From positions 1 to 64,000 of the forward strand of contig VENI01000013.1 in the NCBI GenBank assembly GCA_009711615.1: DNA of 64,000 bases. The letters are read 5' to 3'. Source of the DNA: Bacillota bacterium. GTDB taxonomy: Bacteria; Bacillota; Desulfotomaculia; Desulfotomaculales; Desulfohalotomaculaceae. How positions within the stretch are numbered: the stretch's first letter is position 1; each line of letters starts with the position of its first letter. The notes under the pieces are model-generated. The model was not told the DNA's origin, searched no databases, and worked only from the letters and a program-made list of their open reading frames with translations. Below, piece after piece: positions 9,871-18,713 of the stretch. The translations under genes were made by a program, and so were the position numbers.

Positions 9871-10621
9871 ATGAAAGAACAATACAGTTTACTTAGCCCT
9901 GAAAAAGTATACCTTAATTTGAATCTTGCTGGGGTTGGTTCGCGATTTGCGGCAGTATTTATAGATGGTATTTTCCAAGGTTTATTGGTGCTTTTCTTTG
10001 CCTATGCGATTACCCCTGCAGGTGGCGCGGGAATGAATATCATTAACGCTGAAGGCCCTTCGACTTGGTGGGGGATAGTAATAATACTAATAATCTATTT
10101 TGTCTTATTTTATTTTTTTTGAGGCTATATGGAACGGTCAGACCCCCGGTAAAAGAGTTATCAAACTTAGGGTGGTTCAAGATAGCGGCTCATCGGCTAC
10201 TTTTTTACAGGTATTAATTCGCAATATATTGAGGGTTATTGATTCACTGCCCACTTTATATGCCATAGGAATATTATCAGTTCTGCTTAACAAGAAGAAC
10301 CAGCGGCTTGGTGACGTGGCTGCCGGGACTGTTGTAATAAGAGAAGGTGTTGAGGATGCTCCAAAAGCGGTTAACTTTACAGTTATTGATACTCCCTGGT
10401 CAGGTAAGGCCCGACTCCATATCCATAAAATAAGCGAAGATGATTATGCGATTCTAAAAAAATATCTACTTCGCCGAGAGAAACTGCAGCAGTGGGAAGC
10501 TCAGGTTTTGGAACGAAAACTGGTCCGTTTTTTCAGCCAAAAGCTGGAGCTTACCCCTGGAGAAACCGGAAACCCTGCAGAATTTTTAGAACAAGTTGCT
10601 GCCATGTATCAGAACCAATGA
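9871..10621 (+). pseudogene. RDD-family membrane protein, frameshifted
   Basis: ATG 9871 follows GGGAGG and opens an RDD domain (GSRFAAVFIDG, first membrane helix, then a second helix). The frame ends at a T8 run near 10112-10119. The adjacent frame continues EAIWNGQTPGKRVIKLRVV and RRLGDVAAGT-like sequence to 10621, completing the family. A single-base change in the homopolymer would restore about 250 residues. It is either a real frameshift, a sequencing error or slippage. With its neighbours it fits a decaying SpoIIM-RDD type cluster. Confidence 0.75.
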
Positions 10622-10639
10622 TTATTTTAAGGTACAAGC

Positions 10640-10783
10640 ATGTATTTTGGGATGGCATCGGTTCTTTACTTATATTCTTTTCAAACTAATGCCTCTGTTG
10701 TTATCCTGTTAATAAACTTATTCTTTTCTAAAGGACTTAAAGCAATCTATAACGAAACTATAAAAAAACTAATTACGACATAG
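10640..10783 (+). CDS. Short hydrophobic ORF, possible remnant
   Basis: A 47-codon frame starts MYFGMASVLYLYSF and has one hydrophobic segment (VVILLINLFF). AAGG lies upstream at about seven bases. I do not recognise it; it may be the tail of another gene of the decayed cluster rather than a functional protein. Confidence 0.25.
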   Translation: MYFGMASVLYLYSFQTNASVVILLINLFFSKGLKAIYNETIKKLITT

Positions 10784-10829
10784 TTTTACCATATTTTTAT
10801 TATGTAAATGTTGCACGGAGGCGGCACAT

Positions 10830-12986
10830 GTGAAGGGATATCTCAGCAAAATAACAGTTATTATCGCGATGTGTTTCTCTGTATTAATATTAGCTTGTAA
10901 CTTTAGCCCTGCAGATGCCAAAGGCAAACCCGAGGCAATTGGTGGAAGGTTAGACTTAACAAGCTGGAGTTGGGAGCAAGATGGCATTGTTGCTTTGGAC
11001 GGTCAATGGGAATTTTATTGGCAGGAACTTTTGACCCCCGAAGATTTTAAAGATTCAGATGCAACAACAAAAAAGAATTTTATAACCGTCCCTAGGGCTT
11101 GGAACAAATATGTAATTAACGGGGAAGATCTCACTGGTGATGGGTATGCCACTTATCGATTATTAATACATACATCAAAGGATCAGATATTGGGATTAAA
11201 GATACCTAGGGTTTTTACTGCATATAACCTCTGGGTTAATGGCCAGTTATTAGCTTCTAGTGGAAACGTAGCTGATAATAAAGACGAAATGATCCCCCAA
11301 TATTTGCCGAAAGTAAAGTATATTAAACCAGAAACCGATACTATGGAACTGGTTATGCAAGTAGCCAATTACCGTCACCGTAGTGGGGGAATTTTAGAAA
11401 GCTTGCTACTGGGATCTGAATCACAAATTAGTCAACTACGGGCAAAGAATCTGGCCCTTGAACTCTTTCTCTTCGGCAGCTTATTTATAATTGGGTTTTA
11501 CCATTTTGGTTTATATATATTTAGAACCAAAGACAGATCAACTCTATATTTTGGTATTTATTCTGTACTGATTGCTTTTAGGACCTTGTTAGTCGGGGAA
11601 ATGTTTTTTATCAATCTATCTCCTAATTTTAGCTGGGAAATTGCTCATAAGATCCAAACCCTGGCCTATTACATGGGAGTACCTCTGGTTTTCTTGTTTT
11701 TAAGATCAATTTTCCCAAAGGATGTTTCAAAAAAAGTGAACGGCTGTATTCAAGCTTTTGGTTTAAGTTTTGCCCTTTTAGTTCTACTAACCCCGGCCAG
11801 AATATTCACATATTTCAACCCTTTGTATCAGTTATTTACATTATTAGTAATACCTTACGCTCTCTTTATTGTATGTTCCATTTGCTATAAGAAAAGAGAA
11901 GGTGCTTATCTTATTGGTGTAGGGGTAGTAATTCTGATTGTATTTACCCTGAATGACATTATTTTTCTTAGTATTTACTTGAATGATTCAAATGATCACA
12001 TTTTAAGAAGCTTTGTTACAAAGGGTAATATGTCTTCATGGGGGTTACTGATATTTGTATTTGCCCAGTCTTTAGTGTTGGCCAAAAAGTTTTCTAAGAG
12101 TTTTACGAAAGTAGAACTAGTGACAGAACAACTCCAAAAGTTAAATGAAAGCTTGGAGGAGAAAGTAAAAGAACGAACTCATGCTTTAGAAACTTCAAAG
12201 AAGGAGTTAGAAGAGGCATATCAAGCGGTTTCAAGGTCTGAAAAATCTCGCCAAAATTTAGTGCAAAATATATCCCACGATTTGCGTACTCCGTTAACTT
12301 CTATTAAAGGCTATGTAGGTGCTATATTAGACGGGACAGTGAATAAGTCAGATCAACAAAAAAAATACTTGGGACGGGTGATAGATAAGGTTACCATGCT
12401 AAATCATATGGTACAGCAACTAATGGAGTTATCAAAGCTAGAATCACGTCAACTTAAACTCAATTGTTGCCCTGTTTCTTTAAAATGGTTAATAGAAAAT
12501 GTTACAGAGAAATATAGCTTAGATTTTAAAAGTTCTAATATAATATTTGAAACTAACTACCCTTATGGATGGAAAGATGAAAGTGACTGGGATGAACAGT
12601 TATTAAAGGTAGATATGGAACAATTAGATCGGGTTTTTACTAACTTATTTAGCAACGCCCTTAAACATACACCTACGGGAGGGCAGATTAACCTTAACTT
12701 TTATTTGACCGAGGATGGAGAAAAAATACTGATCGAAGTTGCAGATACGGGAACAGGAATCTCTGCTGAAGAACTGCCTTTTATATTTGAACGATTCTAT
12801 ATGGTTTCAAAAGTACGCCAAAATAGTTCTAAGAATAGCGGTCTAGGGTTGGCTATTGCCAAAGAAATTGTACAATATCATGGTGGTGATATATGGGTTG
12901 AAAGCGAGATTGGAAAGGGTTGTAGTTTTTTCTTTACCCTACCTATCCTAGATAAAAACGGGACCAGTTCTTTTGACATCAGTTAA
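10830..12986 (+). CDS. 7TMR-DISM sensor histidine kinase
   Basis: This 718-residue membrane kinase senses an unknown signal and phosphorylates the regulator encoded next. In order it has a signal peptide with a lipobox-like LILAC (1-23), an extracytoplasmic beta-sandwich of the 7TMR-DISM type (about 40-190), seven membrane helices (about 205-420), a coiled coil (about 430-475), HisKA with His483 in SHDLRTPL, and HATPase_c with NLFSNALKHTP, DTGTGIS and GLGLAIAKEIV. GTG 10830 follows GGAGG. The regulator starts 18 nt after its stop. Confidence 0.92.
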   Translation: MKGYLSKITVIIAMCFSVLILACNFSPADAKGKPEAIGGRLDLTSWSWEQDGIVALDGQWEFYWQELLTPEDFKDSDATTKKNFITVPRAWNKYVINGEDLTGDGYATYRLLIHTSKDQILGLKIPRVFTAYNLWVNGQLLASSGNVADNKDEMIPQYLPKVKYIKPETDTMELVMQVANYRHRSGGILESLLLGSESQISQLRAKNLALELFLFGSLFIIGFYHFGLYIFRTKDRSTLYFGIYSVLIAFRTLLVGEMFFINLSPNFSWEIAHKIQTLAYYMGVPLVFLFLRSIFPKDVSKKVNGCIQAFGLSFALLVLLTPARIFTYFNPLYQLFTLLVIPYALFIVCSICYKKREGAYLIGVGVVILIVFTLNDIIFLSIYLNDSNDHILRSFVTKGNMSSWGLLIFVFAQSLVLAKKFSKSFTKVELVTEQLQKLNESLEEKVKERTHALETSKKELEEAYQAVSRSEKSRQNLVQNISHDLRTPLTSIKGYVGAILDGTVNKSDQQKKYLGRVIDKVTMLNHMVQQLMELSKLESRQLKLNCCPVSLKWLIENVTEKYSLDFKSSNIIFETNYPYGWKDESDWDEQLLKVDMEQLDRVFTNLFSNALKHTPTGGQINLNFYLTEDGEKILIEVADTGTGISAEELPFIFERFYMVSKVRQNSSKNSGLGLAIAKEIVQYHGGDIWVESEIGKGCSFFFTLPILDKNGTSSFDIS

Positions 12987-13004
12987 TTTAGGAGGCAGAA
13001 TGTT

Positions 13005-13703
13005 ATGGCAGGAGAAACCATACTAATTGTAGATGATGATGAGGATATCAGGGAAGTGATAACATTGTATTTAGAAAAGGAAGGTTATCATGTGGTTTCA
13101 GCTTTGGATGGCACCCAGGCGGTATCTCTGACGCTTACTGTAAACCCTGATTTGGTTATCCTAGATATGATGTTACCCGGTTTAGACGGAATTGAAGTAT
13201 GCCAAGAAATACGCAAAAAGCTAACTATACCTATCATTTTTCTCAGTTGTAAAGGTGAACCATTAGATAAATCCATGGGTCTGACTGCAGGTGGGGACGA
13301 CTACATGAGTAAACCATTTGAAGCGGTAGAATTGCTGGCCAGGGTAAAAGCTCATTTGCGCAGAAACCGTATGTTGCAAAATGTAAATAACTCAAATAGT
13401 ATATTAAAATACCCAGGTTTAACTATTGACTTGATGAGCTATTCTGTAGAAGTCAATGGTCAGCAAGTTATATTTTCGCCTAAGGAGTTCCAACTGTTAG
13501 CATTATTAGCACAAAACCCAAATACAGTATTAAGTAGTAACGATTTATTCCAGTCAATTTGGGATGAAGAAAGCTTTGGAGACCACCGAACAGTAATGGT
13601 CCACATCAGTAACATTAGGAAAAAAATTGAGAATAACCCGTCTAATCCTATTTATATTCAAACCATAAAAGGACTTGGCTACAAATTTTGCGTAGAAAAA
13701 TAA
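13005..13703 (+). CDS. OmpR-family response regulator
   Basis: A 232-residue regulator with a receiver domain (acidic DDD at 10-12, phospho-acceptor Asp54 in VILDMMLPG, Lys in MSKPFE) and a C-terminal winged helix (SPKEFQLLALLAQ, RTVMVHISNIRKK, TIKGLGYKF). It forms a two-component pair with the upstream kinase. The target genes are unknown; nothing downstream looks like an obvious regulon. Confidence 0.94.
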   Translation: MAGETILIVDDDEDIREVITLYLEKEGYHVVSALDGTQAVSLTLTVNPDLVILDMMLPGLDGIEVCQEIRKKLTIPIIFLSCKGEPLDKSMGLTAGGDDYMSKPFEAVELLARVKAHLRRNRMLQNVNNSNSILKYPGLTIDLMSYSVEVNGQQVIFSPKEFQLLALLAQNPNTVLSSNDLFQSIWDEESFGDHRTVMVHISNIRKKIENNPSNPIYIQTIKGLGYKFCVEK

Positions 13704-13762
13704 TTCTTGTTTTGCTAGACTCATTCATCTAATAATAGACATAATAGTTTTTTAGATGGAAT

Positions 13763-13975
13763 TTACTTAACTATACAATCATAAATTCTTAACATTAGGC
13801 GATCGGTTCCCTTGAGAATATCATATTCCACTATAACATCCATGTTTCTTAATTCTTTTTTTACCAGGTTTACATTATTATCAAAGTCATTAACATTGAA
13901 TGTTTTTTCTTGCACTTGGAGATCCAAAATAGTAGCTTTACTACTAGTGTGGTTTGGAGAACTGAAAACTTTCAT
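13763..13975 (-). CDS. Small hypothetical protein
   Basis: A 70-residue protein, MKVFSSPNHTSS at the start and RLMLRIYDCIVK at the end, with mixed alpha/beta composition and no membrane segment. A GGGGGCG sequence lies seven bases before the ATG on the minus strand. I do not recognise the family. The opposite-strand frame at 13812 is more likely a shadow. Confidence 0.45.
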   Translation of the reverse strand: MKVFSSPNHTSSKATILDLQVQEKTFNVNDFDNNVNLVKKELRNMDVIVEYDILKGTDRLMLRIYDCIVK

Positions 13976-14219
13976 CTTTAACGCCCCCGAAGATTAAATT
14001 CCATTAAGGTATATTATAGCATTTATTTTAAATAGCTAAGCTTAAGGGAATTTAATTTAATATTAAAATTATCTTTAAGAATCAAAAATGTTCGGATGAT
14101 TACACTCCCATAAGATATCAGTTTGAAATATTAGAAGGATTATAGGAGTTTTTAAGGTATTCATAATCTGAGTCCTATTACTAATTATTTTTCTTTGAAT
14201 TCTATGGAGGGTTTGCTTT

Positions 14220-15530
14220 ATGGATACGTTACCAAAAGTGTCTGAAGTTAAGTTTTTATATGATATTATTTATGAGAAAGATGGTAGGATAGTATATGAA
14301 CAGAATATATTTGATCAAATATTTACAATAATTGATCAAGCAAAAAAATTTATTTTTATAGATATGTTTCTATTTAATAACGAATACGATAGGAAGCATA
14401 ACTTTCCACAATTAACCCAAAAGTTAGCTACCAAGTTAATATCTAAAAAATTAAAACAACCTAATATAAACATAATAGTTGTACTGGACGAAATTAATAC
14501 TTTTTACGGTTCTTTTACTCCCGAACATATAGACAATATGAGAAAAAGCAATATTGAAGTCATAATATTTGACACCGCTAATCTAAAAGATTCAAATCCT
14601 ATATACTCTGTTATTTGGAAGATATTTTTCCAATGGTTTGGGACATCGGGAAAAGGTTTGTTACCGAACCCCTTCAGCCCAAGTGCTCCCAAAGTTACCT
14701 TAAGATCTTACTTAAAAATGCTTAATACTAAAGCAAATCACAGAAAAGTAGTGATTACAGAAAAAAAAGCAGTGATAGGTTCAGCTAATGCCCATGATGC
14801 CAGTGCATATCATTGTAATATTGCATTTGTAGTAGAGGGTGAAATAATTAATGATATTCTTTATTCAGAAAAAGCAGCAATTAATATTTCAGGAAAAGAT
14901 ATAGATATCTCACATTTGAAACAGAATAATTTACCGGCAAATGATCAAGTTATGTTATTAACTGATGGAAAGATCGGTATACATCTTCTCCAAGCTATTG
15001 AAAAAACAGGTGCTGGGGATTCAGTATTTATTGGAATGTTTTATTTGTCAGACCGGAGAGTAGTAAACAGTCTGCTGAAAGCATCCAATCGAGGGACAAA
15101 TATCAGAATAATACTGGACCCAAATAAAGATGCATTTGGTGTAAAAAAAATAGGTATACCAAATAGACCTGTAGCTGATGAATTGCATAAGAAGACAAAT
15201 GGAGCAATTAAAATCAGGTGGTATAATACCCATGGGGAGCAATACCATACTAAACTAACAATGATTAAGTATAAAAAAAATAGTGTTATCCTCGGTGGAA
15301 GTGCTAATCTAACACGAAGGAACTTAGGGGATTATACAATGGAAACTGATCTGAAAATAAATGTGTCAAATGATACTGCAATTGTAAAGCAGATAACACA
15401 ATACTTTAATCGGTTATGGAATAACAGTGGTGGAGTTTACACAACAGAGTTTAAACAATATAGGAAAGAGAGTATCGTTATAAAGGCAGCATATCGGTTG
15501 CAGGAATGGACTGGAATTTCCGCATTTTAA
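14220..15530 (+). CDS. Phospholipase D-like protein (two HKD motifs)
   Basis: This 436-residue protein belongs to the PLD superfamily, which includes cardiolipin synthases and phosphodiesterases. The first motif, HRKVVITEKKAVIGSAN (near residue 174), and the second, HTKLTMIKYKKNSVILGGSAN (near 343), supply the His-Lys pairs; the Asp of each is replaced or shifted. No signal peptide or membrane helix is evident, which is unusual for cardiolipin synthase. GGAGGG precedes the ATG. The gene and its flanks are markedly AT-rich compared with the rest, suggesting acquisition. The substrate is not known. Confidence 0.8.
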   Translation: MDTLPKVSEVKFLYDIIYEKDGRIVYEQNIFDQIFTIIDQAKKFIFIDMFLFNNEYDRKHNFPQLTQKLATKLISKKLKQPNINIIVVLDEINTFYGSFTPEHIDNMRKSNIEVIIFDTANLKDSNPIYSVIWKIFFQWFGTSGKGLLPNPFSPSAPKVTLRSYLKMLNTKANHRKVVITEKKAVIGSANAHDASAYHCNIAFVVEGEIINDILYSEKAAINISGKDIDISHLKQNNLPANDQVMLLTDGKIGIHLLQAIEKTGAGDSVFIGMFYLSDRRVVNSLLKASNRGTNIRIILDPNKDAFGVKKIGIPNRPVADELHKKTNGAIKIRWYNTHGEQYHTKLTMIKYKKNSVILGGSANLTRRNLGDYTMETDLKINVSNDTAIVKQITQYFNRLWNNSGGVYTTEFKQYRKESIVIKAAYRLQEWTGISAF

Positions 15531-15640
15531 TTTATGGACAATTGGATGGTATTATTTCCCTACAATTATATCTATGGCGCATAACTTATAAGAATTTAAA
15601 ACTAGCCATAATGGAAAATTTTAAGTGAGGAACAACTCTT

Positions 15641-15808
15641 ATGGCAGAACAAGAGTATATAATCATCCACAAAATACTAGTTGAAATATTTTTTGAAATG
15701 TTATATAATATTCTTTGCGCGGTTGAGGAAATCAGCTCTTTTTTTGCGCATTATAATGTGCAGTACCTGATATTTACTGTTGTTATGTTAAAGTTAAATA
15801 TGATATAA
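15641..15808 (+). CDS. Short hydrophobic ORF of doubtful status
   Basis: A 55-codon frame (MAEQEYIIIHKIL..., hydrophobic throughout) has GAGG upstream. Its end overlaps the probable promoter of the next tRNA (TTGTTA 15780-15785, TATAAT 15804-15809). It is unrecognised and may be chance. Confidence 0.25.
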   Translation: MAEQEYIIIHKILVEIFFEMLYNILCAVEEISSFFAHYNVQYLIFTVVMLKLNMI

Positions 15809-15827
15809 TACACCAGTAATTTAATGT

Positions 15828-15917
15828 GGAGAGATGGCCGAGTGGCTTAAGGCGCACGCCTGGAAAGCGTGTGGGCGGGCAACCGCCTCAAGGGTTCAAA
15901 TCCCTTTCTCTCCGCCA
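15828..15917 (+). tRNA. tRNA-Ser (anticodon GGA)
   Basis: A 90-nt class II tRNA. The acceptor GGAGAGA pairs with TCTCTCC, the anticodon stem-loop is CACGC-CTGGAAA-GCGTG, the variable arm is long and CCA is encoded. A TATAAT box lies 18 nt upstream. Confidence 0.95.
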
Positions 15918-15935
15918 TTTTCATTTTAAGGTAAT

Positions 15936-16206
15936 GGTCGTGCTAGACGGGGAGGTAGCGGTGCCCTGTAACCCGCAATCCGCTATAGCGGGGTCAATTA
16001 CCTACTTGAGGATGCAGCTTGTGAAGTCTGCCTGGTGTAAGGGGCGTTGATGACCGGGTCTTGCGCGACGTGAGTTTTCGAACCGTGTCAGGTCCTGGCG
16101 GAAGCAGCACTAAGGAATGCCTTACGGGTGCCGCGAGGGTGCCTAGTCTGAGCTACCTGCACCGGTTACGTTCGGAAGCTGCTATCCAAAAGTAGGGTGC
16201 ACGGCC
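15936..16206 (+). ncRNA. ffs: Signal recognition particle RNA, large Gram-positive type
   Basis: The sequence matches the Bacillus scRNA pattern: TGCTAGACGGGGAGGTAGCG near the 5' end, a central GTGTCAGGTCCTGGCGGAAG with AGCAGCA (the Ffh-binding domain 8 loop) and a closing GGTCGTGC / GCACGGCC helix. At about 271 nt it is the long form with an Alu-like domain. It acts in co-translational membrane targeting. It has the same position, between tRNA-Ser and dnaX, as in B. subtilis. Confidence 0.95.
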
Positions 16207-16217
16207 AGCATATTTGC

Positions 16218-16249
16218 AGGGATGATCTATTAGATCATCCCTATTTTAA
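16218..16249 (+). terminator. Terminator of SRP RNA
   Basis: AGGGATGATCT and AGATCATCCCT form an 11-bp stem followed by ATTTTAAT. Confidence 0.85.
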
Positions 16250-16266
16250 TACTTTTTAAGAGGATA

Positions 16267-16405
16267 TTCGAAAAGTCCGCGCGAAATTCACTTCAAATTT
16301 CTGCGTTGGCTTGGCTTTTGCGGTGCTCACGTATTATATATACGCTCCGCTCCTCAAAGCCTTCACCGCCTTGAACTTTTCGTGTCTATCGTGCTCCTTT
16401 TCGAA
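16267..16405 (+). mobile_element. MITE-like element, copy B
   Basis: The second full copy of the element at 3439-3576, in the same orientation. It begins with TTCGAAAAG (16267-) and ends with CTTTTCGAA (to 16405), a perfect inverted tip. Where copy A has TTTAAA at both ends, this copy has TTCGAA at both ends. The interior shares the stretch around GCGGTGCTCACGTATTA with a handful of substitutions. It lies between the SRP terminator and dnaX. Confidence 0.65.
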
Positions 16406-16495
16406 TAGTCATTTTAAAGTAATTAGTTATAGTAAACAGGAAAAATGTATTAAATATCGAAAAATATAGTAGACTAAATTCTGGAGGGGTATTAT

Positions 16496-18070
16496 ATGGG
16501 TTATCGTGCCCTTTATCGCGAATATAGGCCTCAAAATTTTACTGATATAGTTGGCCAGCGTCATATTACCCGTACCCTGCAGAATGCAGTGACCAGCAGT
16601 AGGATTAATCATGCCTATTTATTTTGTGGTCCTAGAGGTACTGGTAAAACAACCACTGCAAAAGTCCTAGCTAAAACTTTAAACTGTGTGGATAGACAGG
16701 GAGAGGAACCATGTAATCAATGTGAGAACTGTTTGTCTACCACAAGTGGTACGGCGGTGGATGTTATTGAAATTGATGCCGCTTCAAACCGCGGCATTGA
16801 GGATATTCGTGATCTGCGGGAGAAAGTAAAGTATTCACCTGCCCAGGGTAGATATCGCATATATATTATTGACGAAGTCCATATGTTAACATCAGAAGCT
16901 TTTAATGCCCTGTTAAAAACATTAGAAGAGCCTCCATCCCATGTGGTATTTGTGCTGGCCACCACGGAACCACATAAAGTGCCGGTAACAATTTTGTCCC
17001 GTTGCCAGCGTTTTGATTTCCGGCGCATAGAAGTTGAAGATATGCTCCCTCGACTACAGCAAGTTGCTGAAGGTGCAGGGCTAAAGGTTGAAGAACAGGC
17101 TTTGGTGTTAATAGCAAGGGCATCAGAAGGTGGCTTAAGGGATGCCCTAAGCATTCTTGACCAGGGTTCGGTTTTCGGTGATGGTGTAATATCAGTAAAT
17201 GATGTACATAACCTACTGGGAACTGTGCGCGAAGATATACTGAGTTCCATGGCCGGTTATATTTCTAAACCTGATGCTGGTGGGGCCCTAACCTTAGTTA
17301 ATGAACTTTTTCAGCAAGGAAAAGATCTGCGCTTGTTTGTAAAAGAGCTAAACAATTACTTGAGATTTATCATGCTTTGTTTGGTTTCAGGTAAAGTGCC
17401 TGAAGAAGTGGTAAACAAAGAAGTTGTTAAACAAGATGCCCAGAGTTTCACCCCTGGTTTTATTTCACAGTGCTTAGAGATATTATCCCGCTTGGAGCAC
17501 GATATGAAATGGAGTTCTCAACCGAGAGTGTTGTTGGAATTGGCACTGGTTAAAATTACAGCCAAGGAAGGTAATACAACTGACTTAAATGCTAGGGTGG
17601 AAAAAATTGAGAGCTATTTGCAAAAAGCAGGTAGACATAGGTTAGAAAGCATACCGGTAAAAGAAGAAAAAATTAACACTACCCAAACTTCTTCAGTTGA
17701 GGATACACCGGTACAAAAGGAGAATGAAAAGGAATATCAACCAGAACAGACTAATGGAGATCATCAACATAATATAAATGAAAGTGTAAAGCAAAACTGG
17801 CCCGGCGTTTTAGAATGGGTAAAAAGAATTAAACCCTCGGTTTATGGGGTTTTCCGAGAGGCTCATGTGGTAGAAACAGAAAAAGATAAAATCACAATTG
17901 GTTTTATGCCACAGCATTCCAATTTTCACAAAGTCCGTGCCGAACAGGAAGAAAACCGAAAGGTGTTGGAACAGGCTTTAAACAAGGTGCTAGGTAACAG
18001 TTGGTCTATCAAAATTATAACTATTGATACCGACGAAGCTGAGCAGGCTAAAAAAAAACTTCTGAAGTAG
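16496..18070 (+). CDS. dnaX: DNA polymerase III subunits gamma/tau
   Basis: DnaX is the clamp-loader ATPase. The frame of 524 residues has the P-loop GPRGTGKT (45-52), zinc cysteines 64, 73, 76 and 79, the DEVHML box and sensor 1 (ATTEPHKV), a polymerase III subunit domain and a Glu-rich linker. The frame stops at 18070 just after an A9 run (18050-18058). In the -1 frame from that run, VEHPLVKKAIELFG continues to a stop at 18165 and looks like the usual DnaX C-terminus, giving 556 residues. Slippage or a sequence error at the A9 tract is therefore likely. GGAGGGG precedes the ATG. Confidence 0.95.
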   Translation: MGYRALYREYRPQNFTDIVGQRHITRTLQNAVTSSRINHAYLFCGPRGTGKTTTAKVLAKTLNCVDRQGEEPCNQCENCLSTTSGTAVDVIEIDAASNRGIEDIRDLREKVKYSPAQGRYRIYIIDEVHMLTSEAFNALLKTLEEPPSHVVFVLATTEPHKVPVTILSRCQRFDFRRIEVEDMLPRLQQVAEGAGLKVEEQALVLIARASEGGLRDALSILDQGSVFGDGVISVNDVHNLLGTVREDILSSMAGYISKPDAGGALTLVNELFQQGKDLRLFVKELNNYLRFIMLCLVSGKVPEEVVNKEVVKQDAQSFTPGFISQCLEILSRLEHDMKWSSQPRVLLELALVKITAKEGNTTDLNARVEKIESYLQKAGRHRLESIPVKEEKINTTQTSSVEDTPVQKENEKEYQPEQTNGDHQHNINESVKQNWPGVLEWVKRIKPSVYGVFREAHVVETEKDKITIGFMPQHSNFHKVRAEQEENRKVLEQALNKVLGNSWSIKIITIDTDEAEQAKKKLLK

Positions 18071-18130
18071 AACATCCCTTGGTAAAAAAGGCAATTGAGT
18101 TGTTTGGAAAAGAGAAAGTAGTTACAATCC

Positions 18131-18165
18131 AGGAGTCAGAAGTCAGGAGACAGGAGTCAGAATAA
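18131..18165 (+). repeat. GGAGTCA-type intergenic repeat
   Basis: AGGAGTCAGAAGTCAGGAGA and another GGAGTCAGAAT copy lie between dnaX and ybaB, followed by an ATACTGTGTTCTGAATG arm. Related sites occur near 29690, 34984, 41641, 48334, 48609, 50056, 55830 and 61111. Confidence 0.7.
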
Positions 18166-18246
18166 AAGATCGGAAAAATCTTAGTTCCGAATACTGTGTT
18201 CTGAATGTCTAAATAAATTTATAAATCTAAAAGGAGGACTTTAAAG

Positions 18247-18570
18247 ATGCTTGGTGGTGGTGGCAATATGAATAAAATGATGAAACAGGTACAGAAAATG
18301 CAAGAGGATATGGCCAAAATGCAGGAAGAGTTGGCTGAAAAAACAGTAGAAGCAACTGCTGGTGGCGGTGTGGTAAAAGTGGTGGCCAGTGGAAAGCAAG
18401 AGTTGGTTTCTATTAATATTGATCCCGAAGCTGTAGACCCAGAAGATGTAGAAATGCTCCAGGATATGGTGATGGCGGCTGCAAACGAGGCCCTGCGTAA
18501 AAGCCAAGAAATGATGACAAATGAAATGAGCAAAATTACCGGTGGCATGAAAATACCAGGTTTGTTCTAA
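18247..18570 (+). CDS. ybaB: YbaB/EbfC nucleoid-associated protein
   Basis: A 107-residue DNA-binding protein, usually encoded between dnaX and recR. The N-terminal helix is Met- and Lys-rich ([17 protein letters not shown]), followed by the beta-hairpin [15 protein letters not shown] and a C-terminal helix. AGGAGG lies upstream. A paralog is encoded at 45142, so this is one of two copies in the window. Confidence 0.94.
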   Translation: MLGGGGNMNKMMKQVQKMQEDMAKMQEELAEKTVEATAGGGVVKVVASGKQELVSINIDPEAVDPEDVEMLQDMVMAAANEALRKSQEMMTNEMSKITGGMKIPGLF

Positions 18571-18571
18571 G

Positions 18572-18594
18572 AAAACCCCTTTTAGGGGTTTTTA
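18572..18594 (+). terminator. Short terminator after ybaB
   Basis: AAAACCCCT and AGGGGTTTTT form a short stem-loop with a T run. Confidence 0.6.
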
Positions 18595-18713
18595 TTTTGC
18601 AATTCTAACTATTTCTTTTTTTATTGACTTATTAGGAAAATTGTTCTACAATTCCTAATAAGTGCTTAAATTAAAAAAATATTAATTGAATTTTGTCAAT
18701 GAGGGTTAAACAG

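Noticed and set aside
13812-13997. 61-codon plus-strand frame opposite the 70-residue minus gene
   Set aside because: No ribosome binding site; the minus-strand frame has the better start.
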